A stretch of DNA of 64,000 bases, from NCBI RefSeq assembly GCF_000243155.2, contig NC_018017.1, forward strand, positions 1,612,001-1,676,000, given 5' to 3'. This document shows positions 52,410 through 61,399 of the stretch, one piece after another. A model generated the notes under the pieces. It was not told the origin of the DNA. It saw only the letters and a list, made by a program, of their open reading frames with translations, and ran no database searches. How positions within the stretch are numbered: position 1 is the stretch's first letter; each line of letters begins with the position of its first letter. The position numbers were made by a program, and so were the translations under genes. Source of the DNA: Desulfitobacterium dehalogenans ATCC 51507 (GTDB lineage Bacteria > Bacillota > Desulfitobacteriia > Desulfitobacteriales > Desulfitobacteriaceae).

Positions 52410-53414
52410 TCAGTCGGGAAGGACGATCTCCGCTTTTTCGCCGATTTTTAAGGGGGTTTCGGGGGCCAGGTTGACTTTGATCTTCATGCTTTCTTTATTC
52501 TTATTGGCAGAAGTCTGCATGTCCTTGGGGGTATATTGGGCCTTAACATCAATAAAGCTGACGGTTCCTGAGTATTCCTTCTCTCCGGAGTGGATGACCA
52601 CGTTTTGTCCGTAGCTTATTTTGGGCAGATACTCCTTGGGCAGATAAGCCACCAGGTGTTTTTCTGTTTCCGAAGCGATATCGATGAGATCAAATCCGGG
52701 GGAGACCATATTTCCGGGCAGATAATTCCTGCTGATAACCGTTCCGTCCTGAAGAGCGGTAAGGGTGTATTTAGCTAAATTATCCTTGGTCTGGCGGATT
52801 TGTACTTCAGTTAAAGCTACATCGGCTTGAGCGGCGGCGATTTTTTCCTGGGGAGTTCCTTTTTGCAGCAAGGTCATTTGCTGGCGGGCATTATCCAATT
52901 GCAGGGCCGCCGTGGTAACGGCGGCTTCTGCCAGATCCACCTGGTATTTGAGCTTATCCAGTTCAGCCTGAGGGAGTGCGCCGGCTTTCTGGAGAACCTG
53001 AGCATCTTCATAATCTTTCCTGGTCCGGTCCTGAGCCAGCTGGGCATTGGCATTGGCTATTTCCGCCAGCTTCACGCTATTTGCAGACTGCTTCAAGGCC
53101 TCAGGGTCAGCTCCGGTCTTTAATTCGGCCAGGATCGCCTGTTTCCTGGCCAGGGTCTGCTCCAACTGTTCCAGAGCATACCGTTCATTGCGGTCATCCA
53201 GCACGGCCAGAACGTCACCGGCTTTAACGGTTTGGCCAAGCTCCACAGCCTGTTGGCTGATTTTCCCGGACACTTCGCTGTAATGGGCATAGATGCTTGT
53301 CTCCACGATTCCTTCCAAGACCAGGCCGGAGGTAGGAGAACAGCCAACTGCGGTTAAGATCATGGCCATAAGTCCGGTGAAAATAAGCCCTGAGTGTAGT
53401 GTTCGCATATTCAT
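52410..53414 (-). CDS. HlyD-family efflux adaptor lipoprotein (334 aa)
   Basis: Signal peptide with lipobox (LTAVGC, Cys near residue 25) followed by the adaptor fold: lipoyl half GKISQQAVELGQTVKAGDVL, a long coiled-coil hairpin (about 70-200, Ala/Gln/Leu-rich), the second lipoyl half TVISRNYLPGNMVSPG and a barrel domain. ATG 53414 has GAGGAGGAA. It is the last gene of a TetR-linked ABC-2 system; the permease gene lies 640 bp upstream, beyond a repeat. Confidence 0.9.
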   Translation of the reverse strand: MNMRTLHSGLIFTGLMAMILTAVGCSPTSGLVLEGIVETSIYAHYSEVSGKISQQAVELGQTVKAGDVLAVLDDRNERYALEQLEQTLARKQAILAELKTGADPEALKQSANSVKLAEIANANAQLAQDRTRKDYEDAQVLQKAGALPQAELDKLKYQVDLAEAAVTTAALQLDNARQQMTLLQKGTPQEKIAAAQADVALTEVQIRQTKDNLAKYTLTALQDGTVISRNYLPGNMVSPGFDLIDIASETEKHLVAYLPKEYLPKISYGQNVVIHSGEKEYSGTVSFIDVKAQYTPKDMQTSANKNKESMKIKVNLAPETPLKIGEKAEIVLPD

Positions 53415-53564
53415 AACCTTATGTTCCTCCTCAGTTCGATTAGGTTTGTGCACATTATCTGCTCTGAAAAAGATATCAATGTAAGTTGATTCTCCAGGAT
53501 TTTGCTTTCGGCGTTCACTCCATAAGCTGCGCGGAGCAATCTAATCGCTCAAGACCTCCGCTCC

Positions 53565-53631
53565 GTCGGGTTCCCGGCTAAATCGGCTCCTGCCTCATAG
53601 CCGGTTGGAAACGTCCTGTTTCCAACCCGAC
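53565..53631 (+). mobile_element. 67-bp nested palindromic element, copy 2
   Basis: Base-for-base identical to 38782-38848. Flanks are TCCGCTCC and TCCGCTGT, a decayed form of the 8-bp duplication. Confidence 0.82.
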
Positions 53632-53850
53632 TCCGCTGTAGTCTTTTCGCGAAGATTGCTTACCAGCTCGCTTAGAATCCGTTCTCTGCCTTAAAGCAAA
53701 ATCCTTGGGCTGGCTTTCGGGCTTGAGCGGCGCGGATGTAGGATAAGCTACCCGGACCAGACAATACTTTTCATCCCCAGCCGGTGCCGCCTGCGGCATA
53801 GACGGTTAACTTGAAAAGACCTGGAAAAGAATCGAAAAAGACCGATAAGC

Positions 53851-54029
53851 GTAGCTTTACGCACAAAAGCGAATGGATTTAGCGGAGGGGCGTCCAGGTC
53901 AATGAGGCTTCTTTAACATAGCGGAGCCACCGGTTTACATCAGGTATTACCCGGAGGTTTGGCGGAGCTGTTAAGAAAGCGAGTTGACCAGCCCTGGAGC
54001 TATGAAGAGAGCGTTGTGCGTAAAGCTAC
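53851..54029 (+). mobile_element. 179-bp MITE-like block with 14-bp inverted ends
   Basis: Ends GTAGCTTTACGCAC and GTGCGTAAAGCTAC are perfectly inverted. The related block in copy A (39018-39260) has one mismatch in its ends and is longer inside. No ORF of note; probably moved by a transposase in trans. Confidence 0.65.
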
Positions 54030-54053
54030 CCGACCCGGACAACACATTTCACC

Positions 54054-55070
54054 CTAGATCCGCCGATATTTCTTAAGAAGCAAGGTATTCAAAATTATGA
54101 ACAACACGGAACAGGCCAGGATAATCCCCAAATCCCCGGCGATGACCGCAAAACCGCTGCCCTTGATCATCACTGCGGTCAGCGCATCGGCGATATAATA
54201 GAGAGGCATAGCGTAACCCACGACCTGCATACCGGCAGGCAGATCAAATAAACCGGAAAAGAAAACCTGGGGGACGATAATCAGGGGGATAAATTGAATC
54301 ATCTGGAACTCATTATTAGCCAGAGTGGAGGCCAGGATTCCTAAAGTCAGGGCGATCATGGCCGTCAGGAGGGTAATGAGCAGAATCAAAGCAAAGGAAC
54401 CGATCATCATCACCTTAAGGACATAGACACAGTACCAGGAGATGAGGAAGGATTGCAGGATCGTAAAAAGACCGAAACCCAGGACATAGCCCACCACGAT
54501 CTCCCAGCGTCGGACCGGAGTGGAAAGAAGTTTCTCCAGGGTCCCTGAGGTTCTCTCCTGCAAGAAAGAAATACCCGAAACCAGGAAGACAAAAAAGAAA
54601 ATAATAAAGCCGATTAAAGTCGCGCCAAAGTTATCAAAACTCGGCAAATCCTCCTGGCCATAGACATAATTGACCTCAGACTTAAGATCCGGCCTGGAGA
54701 GCATAGAGGACATCTTAGCCTGCTCCAATGCGGCCAGAGCGACTTTGGCCTTGGTGGGATTGCTGCCGTCCACTTCAATCGTGGATTTCCCGCCGCTGAT
54801 GCTGATCGTGGCAATGACTTCCCCCTGCTCCAGAGCCCGGCGGGCTTCACTCTCGCTGTACCGTAAGCCTCTGACGTTTTGTTCCTCAAGTCTATCCTCA
54901 AATCCCGCCGGGGCATTGATTACGGCCACATTCACAACAGGAACGGTATCGGCCAGAATAAAATAAACCAGGGTGAGGAGAAACACAGGGGCTACCAGCA
55001 TCAGAGCCAGTGTGCGCCGGTCATGCCGCAATTGATTTAAAATCCGGAAGGCTAAAGCTCTAACTCTCAT
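54054..55070 (-). CDS. ABC-2 type permease, YhgE/DrrB-like (338 aa)
   Basis: One N-terminal membrane helix (about 20-40), an extracytoplasmic part of about 130 residues (including VEVDGSNPTKAKVALAALEQ), then five helices. LQERTSGTLEKLLSTPVRRW (about 190-210) is the diagnostic ABC-2 cytoplasmic motif. ATG 55070 lies 10 bp inside the ATPase gene, so the two are coupled; GGAGGACAGC is the ribosome site. Drug or polymer export is expected. Confidence 0.9.
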   Translation of the reverse strand: MRVRALAFRILNQLRHDRRTLALMLVAPVFLLTLVYFILADTVPVVNVAVINAPAGFEDRLEEQNVRGLRYSESEARRALEQGEVIATISISGGKSTIEVDGSNPTKAKVALAALEQAKMSSMLSRPDLKSEVNYVYGQEDLPSFDNFGATLIGFIIFFFVFLVSGISFLQERTSGTLEKLLSTPVRRWEIVVGYVLGFGLFTILQSFLISWYCVYVLKVMMIGSFALILLITLLTAMIALTLGILASTLANNEFQMIQFIPLIIVPQVFFSGLFDLPAGMQVVGYAMPLYYIADALTAVMIKGSGFAVIAGDLGIILACSVLFIILNTLLLKKYRRI

Positions 55071-55845
55071 TGTGCTGTCCTCCATAATAGATGAAAGCTT
55101 CTTCGATGCTGTTGACTCCGATCCTCTCCTGAAGCTCCCGGGAAGTGCCCTTGGCGATCAGGCGCCCATCCCTCATCATAGCCAGGCTATGGCATTTATC
55201 CGCTTCATCCATCACATGGGTTGTGACCAAGATGGTAACCCCCTGCCCGGCCAATGTGTTCAATTCTGCCCAGATATCTCTTCTTAAGAGAGGGTCAATT
55301 CCTACCGTAGGTTCATCTAAAACTAAAACCGGCGGATTATGGAGAATGGCAATAGCCAGGGAGAGCCGCCGTTTCATGCCGCCGGAAAAAGCCTGAACCG
55401 GTTTGTGGAGATGTTCCGTAAGATTGACCAGCTCCATGACTTCAACCGTCCTTTTTTTGATTTCTCCCTTGCTCATTCCGTAAATTGCTCCGAAAAACTG
55501 CAGATTTTCCTCCGCAGTCAAAGAACCATAGAGGGCATCGGACTGGGCCATATAGCCCACCTTGTTCATTAAGCTCAGCTGGGGCATTTTCTCACCGAGG
55601 ACATACGCTTCCCCTGAAGTAGCTTCCAGGATTCCGGCGATGATTTTGACGACGGTGGTCTTGCCGCAGCCGGAAGGGCCAAGCAAGCCATAAATCTGAC
55701 CATGGAGAATTTCCAGGTCAATATCTTTGAGGACATGCTTTTTGCCAAAGAATTTATTCACATGCTGCACGACGACGCCATGGGGATCTTCCGGACCGGG
55801 AGAATTATTTTTGCTCTTATTCTGTTTCATCAGTGTTTTCAGCAT
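55060..55845 (-). CDS. ABC-2 transporter ATPase (261 aa)
   Basis: After a hydrophilic N-terminal tail (about 20 residues) comes the ATPase fold: Walker A GPSGCGKTTVVK (about 53), signature VQAFSGGMKRRLSLAIAIL (about 150), Walker B VLVLDEPTVGIDP and switch TTHVMDEADKC. Belongs to the drug-type (DrrA/YadG-like) class. ATG 55845 follows AGGGGGGACAG. The first gene of the operon, divergent from a TetR gene. Confidence 0.93.
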   Translation of the reverse strand: MLKTLMKQNKSKNNSPGPEDPHGVVVQHVNKFFGKKHVLKDIDLEILHGQIYGLLGPSGCGKTTVVKIIAGILEATSGEAYVLGEKMPQLSLMNKVGYMAQSDALYGSLTAEENLQFFGAIYGMSKGEIKKRTVEVMELVNLTEHLHKPVQAFSGGMKRRLSLAIAILHNPPVLVLDEPTVGIDPLLRRDIWAELNTLAGQGVTILVTTHVMDEADKCHSLAMMRDGRLIAKGTSRELQERIGVNSIEEAFIYYGGQHNES

Positions 55846-56030
55846 CTCTGTCCCCCCTAAAGGCAAGCCTATTTATTGAACAATGAGTTGATTATTTTCC
55901 TGATTTGATTATAATCAAACCATAATAAGCCTTCAAGAGACAAAACAGGGCCTTATGACGGTTAATAAACATTTTGCTTTAATTTGTTCATTTATATGCA
56001 AAAGTTTTAAGCAAAGGGGAGGAATCGCTC

Positions 56031-56636
56031 ATGAATCCGAATGAAGACCGGCGCATTATCCGGACCAAAGAGGCCATTCGCAATGCTTTGGTTGCCTTGA
56101 TCGAAGAAAAGGGATTTGACGCTTTATCCGTCAAGGATATTACAGCGAAAGCCAATATCAACCGAGGTACTTTTTACCTCCACTATAAGGATAAGTTTGA
56201 TCTGCTGGATAAGACTCTGGAAGAGGTCACCAAGGACATGGAGAATATTATCTTGAAAATCACGACTCTCTCCACAGCGGATTTTGTCGATACGCGAATA
56301 CCCCTGACAATCGTGGTCAGATTGTTTGAGTATTTCAATGACAATGCCTCCTTAATGCAAGCCATATTATCAACAAAAGGGAATTATGCTTTACAAACTC
56401 AAATTAAAAAATTAATGTGGAGCAATATATTCGAAAAGAATTATGTCACATTAATCAAAAAAGAAAAGCTATTGGTACCCAGCGAGTATCTGGTTTCTTA
56501 TATCGCTTCCGCTCATTTTGGGGTGATTCAGGAATGGCTGGATAGAGGACGGCGGGAAACACCGGAGGAAATGGCAAAAATTCTTGTCAACATCACCTTC
56601 CACGGCCCGCTCTTTGCAGCCGGAATCTTCACTTAA
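56031..56636 (+). CDS. TetR-type regulator, DhaS/YbiH-like (201 aa)
   Basis: Helix-turn-helix at residues 8-58 (RTKEAIRNALVALIEEKGFD, then DITAKANINRGTFYLHYKDKFDLL). The RRIIRTKEAI start and C-terminal domain follow the TetR_C_DhaS-like group. AAGGGGAGGAATC precedes the ATG. Divergent from the ABC-2 operon, 185 bp apart; it probably represses that operon. No clean palindrome was pinned down in the gap. Confidence 0.9.
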   Translation: MNPNEDRRIIRTKEAIRNALVALIEEKGFDALSVKDITAKANINRGTFYLHYKDKFDLLDKTLEEVTKDMENIILKITTLSTADFVDTRIPLTIVVRLFEYFNDNASLMQAILSTKGNYALQTQIKKLMWSNIFEKNYVTLIKKEKLLVPSEYLVSYIASAHFGVIQEWLDRGRRETPEEMAKILVNITFHGPLFAAGIFT

Positions 56637-56637
56637 A

Positions 56638-56676
56638 AGCAAACGGCGGACCGGACTGAACCGGCCGCCGTTTGTT
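56638..56676. terminator. terminator between TetR and PPOX genes
   Basis: AAACGGCGG(ACCGG) pairs with CCGG(C)CGCCGTTT, then TGTT. Confidence 0.85.
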
Positions 56677-56698
56677 CAACTTCTGTTTAATTAAAAGG

Positions 56699-57094
56699 TT
56701 AAAAAGTGATCACCCGGGGAGCTTCGGTAAAGGAGGAGAATGTCGCAGTAGCATCTTTCAGGTAAAAGACGATGGTGTTGTCATCGTCCGCTTTATACAT
56801 TCCCTGCAGGGAAGGGTAGGCATCCAGCAGATCCTGCTTGGCTTCCAGACGGTCGTCCTCAACAGCCACCGCTGCTACCCGAATCCACTTGCTGCCGTCG
56901 AGGACGGCGCAGATTTCGATTTTGGGATTGGTTTTTAACTGTCGGTAGACATCTTTGACCTTGCCGGTTTGAATATAGAGCTTGTTTTCAAAAATGTTGA
57001 CGGTGCCGAAAGGCCGGACGCGGGGCTGATCGCCCTCTTGAGTTGCCAGGTAATAGGTTCCGCACTGTTTCAAAAACTCATAGACTTCCCGCAT
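56699..57094 (-). CDS. pyridoxamine 5'-phosphate oxidase-like protein (131 aa)
   Basis: Split-barrel flavoprotein: TYYLATQEGDQPRVRPFGTV (11-30) is the FMN phosphate-binding strand pair, followed by KVKDVYRQLKTNPKIEICAV. Relatives are annotated as nitroimidazole resistance- or general stress-type proteins. Divergent from an HxlR regulator, a common pairing for redox-responsive flavoproteins. No distinct ribosome site beyond GAGGATT was seen. Confidence 0.87.
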   Translation of the reverse strand: MREVYEFLKQCGTYYLATQEGDQPRVRPFGTVNIFENKLYIQTGKVKDVYRQLKTNPKIEICAVLDGSKWIRVAAVAVEDDRLEAKQDLLDAYPSLQGMYKADDDNTIVFYLKDATATFSSFTEAPRVITF

Positions 57095-57225
57095 GCTTGA
57101 ATCCTCCGTTTCTTAGGGATTGACTAGGAATCCCTTTATCGCTATTATTGAAACATGATGGGATAGTTAATTCAAGTACGATCATTTAGTATAGTAAGTC
57201 TAAAATAGGATACTGAGGAGAAGGT

Positions 57226-57564
57226 ATGGAAAAAGATTTATATGGGATTTGCCCCTATGTGACGGCCCAAAAATTGCTTACAGGAAAATGGACTCTGCTG
57301 ATCATGTACCATTTAAGCCTTAAGAATATGCGCTTTAATGAACTGCAAAGAGCCCTTCCCAGTTTGACCCAGGCGACTCTGACCAAGCAGCTGCGGATGA
57401 TGAGCGATAACGGCTTGATTATTCGCACTGTATATGATCAGATACCGCCCAAGGTGGAGTATTCACTCAGTGAGCTGGGTAAACGGTTCAGCCCGGTTTT
57501 GGATGCTATCCAGGAATGGGGAAACGAATATATTGACTTTCTGAAAAGCAAAGCCGGTACTTAA
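57226..57564 (+). CDS. HxlR family transcriptional regulator (112 aa)
   Basis: HxlR winged helix: CPYVTAQKLLTGKWTLLIMY (about 7-26, including the redox-capable Cys and the KW motif), MRFNELQRALPSLTQATLTK, IPPKVEYSLSELGK wing. GAGGAGAAGG precedes the ATG. Likely controls the divergent flavoprotein gene, perhaps sensing aldehydes or electrophiles through its N-terminal Cys. Confidence 0.93.
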   Translation: MEKDLYGICPYVTAQKLLTGKWTLLIMYHLSLKNMRFNELQRALPSLTQATLTKQLRMMSDNGLIIRTVYDQIPPKVEYSLSELGKRFSPVLDAIQEWGNEYIDFLKSKAGT

Positions 57565-57595
57565 AAATTCCTGGTTTTGTGCAGTGAAACCCTTG

Positions 57596-57640
57596 AAAGG
57601 ACTTGTCATCACTAAAAGAGTGGCTCAAGTCCTTTATCTA
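57596..57640 (+). terminator. hairpin after hxlR-like gene
   Basis: AAAGGACTTG and CAAGTCCTTT, 20-nt loop, then ATCTATTT. Confidence 0.75.
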
Positions 57641-57832
57641 TTTCAGCTTTTATCTGCTTCAGAAGGATAGTTGGCGTAGGAAAAAACACTTTTAAGAAGA
57701 ATTTAAATGAAATTAAAGCCGCTTTTAAGAAATTTCTAAGAATTTTTCTCCCTAATTTTAAGAACTAAGTTTTATAATGTAGTTAGCAGTCTTCGTTAAA
57801 CTTATTACTTAGTGAAAAGGAAGTTAAGAGAG

Positions 57833-58537
57833 ATGCTAACTATCATTCAAAATACAGTTCGAAATGTCAAGCCACTTTGTCTCATGCTGTCCATTCCACT
57901 GTTGAATATTATTTATGGTCTGCTTAATAATACTGACCGTGGGGTCTACAGCATGGTGACAGACCTTGATCTGCATACCCCTTTTTTGAAAATATTTGTT
58001 ATACCTTATTTAATTTGGTATTTTTTCATATTCGGAACCTTAGTCTTCTTTTGCTTTAAGGATAAGAAACTCTACTATCGGACCCTGACGGCGGTAAATC
58101 TTGGCTTGTTGGCATGTTACGGGATCTATTTCATTTTCCAAACCCATGTTCCCAGGCCGGAGCTGGTTGGTCATGATTTTTTGACGAAGCTGGTTGCTCT
58201 TGTTTATAGCAATGATCAGCCCTATAACGCTTTTCCAAGTATCCATGTCCTCATGAGCTTTTTGATGATTAAAGGGATCAATAAGTACCAGGGTAAAAAC
58301 TATCTGAATATGTCCATGGTGTATTTGAACGTGATCTTAATCATCTTATCGACTGTATTTATTAAGCAGCATGTTATTTTAGATGTTTTTGCGGCTATCG
58401 TATTAGGCAGCCTGATTTTCGATCTGGTTTTTTATGCAAATATGGAGGAATTGTGGGCAAGGCTTAGGCTAAAGACCCCCAGCTTGGGGCTGCTGATGAA
58501 AAAAGAACAGAAATCTAACTCCACTTTCCGTGTGTGA
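57833..58537 (+). CDS. PAP2-superfamily membrane protein, copy 1 (234 aa)
   Basis: About six membrane segments with PAP2/IPC-synthase-type catalytic motifs: QTHVPRPEL (C1-like Arg), NAFPSIHVLMS (C2 with His) and KQHVILDVFAA (C3 His/Asp). Predicted to hydrolyse or transfer lipid phosphates at the membrane. ATG 57833 has AAGGAAG at good spacing; the earlier GTG (57812) has none. A tandem paralog follows at 58797 with the same leader sequence. Confidence 0.87.
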   Translation: MLTIIQNTVRNVKPLCLMLSIPLLNIIYGLLNNTDRGVYSMVTDLDLHTPFLKIFVIPYLIWYFFIFGTLVFFCFKDKKLYYRTLTAVNLGLLACYGIYFIFQTHVPRPELVGHDFLTKLVALVYSNDQPYNAFPSIHVLMSFLMIKGINKYQGKNYLNMSMVYLNVILIILSTVFIKQHVILDVFAAIVLGSLIFDLVFYANMEELWARLRLKTPSLGLLMKKEQKSNSTFRV

Positions 58538-58570
58538 CAGTAAAATTACGGCAGGAAGCTGGAAAGTATA

Positions 58571-58606
58571 GCCTCGGGGACTGATTCCCCGGGGTTTTTC
58601 ATTTCT
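58571..58606 (+). terminator. intrinsic terminator between the PAP2 copies
   Basis: CCTCGGGGA and TCCCCGGGG, then TTTTTC. Confidence 0.88.
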
Positions 58607-58796
58607 GGGCTTACTAAGCACACTCAAAAGAGAAAGAGTTTAGTTTTATTCTATAAAAAATTAATAAATTCCCAAGAATTCTTTTGCTTATTGTTAAGAA
58701 CTAAGACCTATAATGCATATAGCGGCGTTCTGGTGAACCTTGACCATGTGCAGAATGATTAAGGTCTATGACTAAGTGAAAAGGAAGTTAAAAGAG

Positions 58797-59498
58797 ATGC
58801 AAACAATACTTCAGAACCTCAGGCCCCTTTGTTTAATGTTGACCATTCCTCTTTTGAATATTTTCTATGCTTTGCTCAACAATGCTGATCGGGGAGCCTA
58901 TAGCCTGGTGACAGACCTTGACCACGCTATTCCCTTTTTAAAAGCCTTTATTGTGCCTTATATAATTTGGTATTTTTTTATTTTCGGAACCTTGGTCTAC
59001 TTTTGTTTTAAGGATAAGAAAGTTTACTACCGGACCCTGTTGGCTCTTGATCTTGGCTTGTTGGTATGTTACGGGATCTATTTTCTTTTCCAAACCCAGG
59101 TTCCCAGGCCGGAACTCGTTGGCCATGATGTTTTGACGAAGCTGGTCGCTCTTATTTATAGCAACGATCAGCCCTATAACGCCTTTCCAAGTATTCATGT
59201 CCTCTTGAGTTTTTTAATGATTAAAGGGATCAATAAGTACCAAGGTAAAAACTATCTGAATATCTCCCTTGTTTACTTAAATGCGGTTTTAATCATTTTG
59301 TCGACTCTCTTTGTTAAGCAGCATGTTATTTTAGATGTCCTTGGGGCTATAGTGCTAGGCAGTGTGATGTTTGACCTGGTTTTTTATGCGAATATGGAGG
59401 AGTTACGGGCAAGGCTCAAGAAACCATACTTATTATTGATGTTAAAAAGAAATCAGAAGTCTGAAATCCGTCTTCAGCAGGGTAGGGGGGTAAAGTGA
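58797..59498 (+). CDS. PAP2-superfamily membrane protein, copy 2 (233 aa)
   Basis: Most residues are shared with copy 1, including FKDKKVYYRTL, QTQVPRPELVGHD, SNDQPYNAFPSIHV and KQHVILDVLGA. The upstream parts also match (TTAAGAACTAAG, TATAATG, then GTGAAAAGGAAGTTAA), so promoter and gene were duplicated together. Differences are spread along the gene; both copies look functional. Terminates near a degraded methyltransferase gene. Confidence 0.87.
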   Translation: MQTILQNLRPLCLMLTIPLLNIFYALLNNADRGAYSLVTDLDHAIPFLKAFIVPYIIWYFFIFGTLVYFCFKDKKVYYRTLLALDLGLLVCYGIYFLFQTQVPRPELVGHDVLTKLVALIYSNDQPYNAFPSIHVLLSFLMIKGINKYQGKNYLNISLVYLNAVLIILSTLFVKQHVILDVLGAIVLGSVMFDLVFYANMEELRARLKKPYLLLMLKRNQKSEIRLQQGRGVK

Positions 59499-59542
59499 TT
59501 GAGGTGTGCTGTTGATGTGTTCCCGTAGACGTATCATGTGGA

Positions 59543-59983
59543 GTGCATAATAATGATGACATAGTATTCTTTGAGAAATACAGCAAAATAGATCGCTCTA
59601 CAAAAGGGCTTTCCGGTGCGGGCGAATGGAAAACACTCCAAAAGTTACTTCCTGATTTTAAGGATAAGCGCGTACTGGATTTAGGCTGCGGGTTCGGCTG
59701 GCATTGTCAATATGCTATCGAGCATGGTGCCAATGCTGTCACAGGAGTTGATATTTCCGAAAAAATGCTGACGGTAGCAAAAGAGAAAACAGATTCGAAA
59801 ATTCGCTGTATCCAGATGCCTATTGAAGATATCGCTTTTGGTGAAAACTCATTTGACGCAGTAATTAGTTCGCTTGCTTTTAGTTTGAAACTACGAACTA
59901 ATGGTTATTTGAATTATCTGACCGATAAACAGGAATTTGTCATCAAGATAAAGTTTCTTTGCTGTAATGAAAAACGAACTTAA
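59543..59983 (+). pseudogene. truncated class I methyltransferase
   Basis: Residues up to about 113 are a normal SAM methyltransferase (VLDLGCGFGWHCQYAIEHGA, GVDISEKMLTVAKEKT, SFDAVISSLAF). After ISSLAF the family sequence stops and unrelated AT-rich codons follow to the stop. The start is also poor: GTG with no ribosome site. The break at about 59884 lies upstream of the IS110 transposase, so insertion or deletion linked to that element probably destroyed the gene. Confidence 0.75.
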
Positions 59984-60115
59984 CTAGAAATTTATCAATG
60001 AGGAGCATTCCTGTAGTAGTCAAAAATGAGCTTTGTCAAAAAGAAGACCTCACGTTACAATTTGAAAGGACTGTTGGCCAACAGAATCCAATCAAAATAA
60101 CGGAGGTCATCCCCA

Positions 60116-61399
60116 ATGAATTTTACACAAAACGAGAAGCTAAAGCAACTATCTGAAAGAAGTATTGTGATCGGAGTGGACATCGCCAGCGAGCTTCATT
60201 ATGCCAGGGCATTTGACTGGCGAGGAGTCGAGCTGGGCAAGGTCTTCAAGTTTGAAAACAACGCTGAAGGATTCAAGGATTTCCATGCATGGATTGAACG
60301 TTTAAAAAGGCAAGCACAAAAGGAATGCATAGTGGTAGGCGCAGAACCAACCGGTCATTACTGGTTTAGCCTGGCATCTTACCTAAAAGAGCAAAGTATT
60401 AAGCTGGTCCTCGTCAACCCGTTCCATGTAAAGCGTAGTAAGGAGCTTGATGACAACCACCCCAGCAAAACGGATGCTAAGGATCCCAAGACCATCGCTA
60501 AGCTGGTCATCGAGGGCAGATACAATGAGCCCTATATCCCGGAAGGAATCTATGCAGAACTGCGAATAGCAATGGCCTGTAGGATGCGCATCCAAAAGGA
60601 ATTGAACAGTATAAAAAATCGCATTCAGCGGTGGCTGAAGATCTACTTTCCCGAGCATGAAACGGTATTTGGAAAGTTTGATGCCACAAGTAGCATGCTG
60701 GTATTGCAAGTTGCTCCGCTACCTAAGGACATTGAAAGGCTTGGAGTAGAAGGAATCAACCGAATTTGGAGAGACAACAAGTTGAGAGCAGTGGGAATGA
60801 AAAGGGCTAAGAGCCTGTATGAAGCTGCTCAGAAGAGCATTGGTTGCACCGAAGGAGAGTCTTGTTCCCGAATGGAAATTCAGCTATTACTCCAAGACTA
60901 TCACACTAAAACGGCACAATATCAGGCAGTCACTGAAACCATTGATGGGTTGTGTTGTCAAATCCCCGAAGTAGCCAAGTTACTTGAAATTAAAGGTGTT
61001 GGCCTTGTTACTGTGGCAGGTTTTCTCTCCGAAGTTGGGGATATCAAGCGTTTTAATTCTCCAAAGCAAATTCAAAAACTTGCGGGCTTAGCCTTGCGAG
61101 AGAGTAGCTCGGGTAAGCACAAAGGACAGACCACGATCAGCAAGCGCGGCCGCGCACGACTAAGGGCGATTCTATTTCAGGCAGTAATGCCACTCGTCGC
61201 AAAAAACGCAGAGTTTGCAGAGATACACAACTACTATACGACCAGGAGTAAGAACCCTCTGAAGAAGAAACAATCGTTAATTGCCTTAAGCTGTAAACTG
61301 ATTCGGGTGTTCTACGCCATATTAACAAAGGGTACAGACTATGACCCGAAGAAGCTCATTACAGACATACATCGCCCAGCTGAGTATTTAGCTGCGTAA
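60116..61399 (+). CDS. IS110-family transposase (427 aa)
   Basis: DEDD recombinase of RNA-guided IS110 elements. RuvC-like part: VIGVDIASELHYARAF (Asp22), VVGAEPTGHYWFSL (Glu), HPSKTDAKDPKTIAKL (two Asp). C-terminal Transposase_20 part: IKGVGLVTVAGFLSEVGDIK, NSPKQIQKLAGLALRESSSG (the serine region), KRGRARLRAILFQ. Full length for the family. AACGGAGGTCATC precedes the ATG. It appears intact. Confidence 0.95.
   Translation: MNFTQNEKLKQLSERSIVIGVDIASELHYARAFDWRGVELGKVFKFENNAEGFKDFHAWIERLKRQAQKECIVVGAEPTGHYWFSLASYLKEQSIKLVLVNPFHVKRSKELDDNHPSKTDAKDPKTIAKLVIEGRYNEPYIPEGIYAELRIAMACRMRIQKELNSIKNRIQRWLKIYFPEHETVFGKFDATSSMLVLQVAPLPKDIERLGVEGINRIWRDNKLRAVGMKRAKSLYEAAQKSIGCTEGESCSRMEIQLLLQDYHTKTAQYQAVTETIDGLCCQIPEVAKLLEIKGVGLVTVAGFLSEVGDIKRFNSPKQIQKLAGLALRESSSGKHKGQTTISKRGRARLRAILFQAVMPLVAKNAEFAEIHNYYTTRSKNPLKKKQSLIALSCKLIRVFYAILTKGTDYDPKKLITDIHRPAEYLAA

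Larger units (their letters stand above)
53488..54030 (+). repeat. composite intergenic repeat, copy C
   Basis: Block 1 (53489-53713) carries the 67-bp insert at 53565-53631. A linker follows, then block 2 (53851-54029), framed by perfect 14-bp inverted ends GTAGCTTTACGCAC and GTGCGTAAAGCTAC and containing TCAGGTATTACCCGGAGG. Sits within the adaptor/permease operon. Confidence 0.85.
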
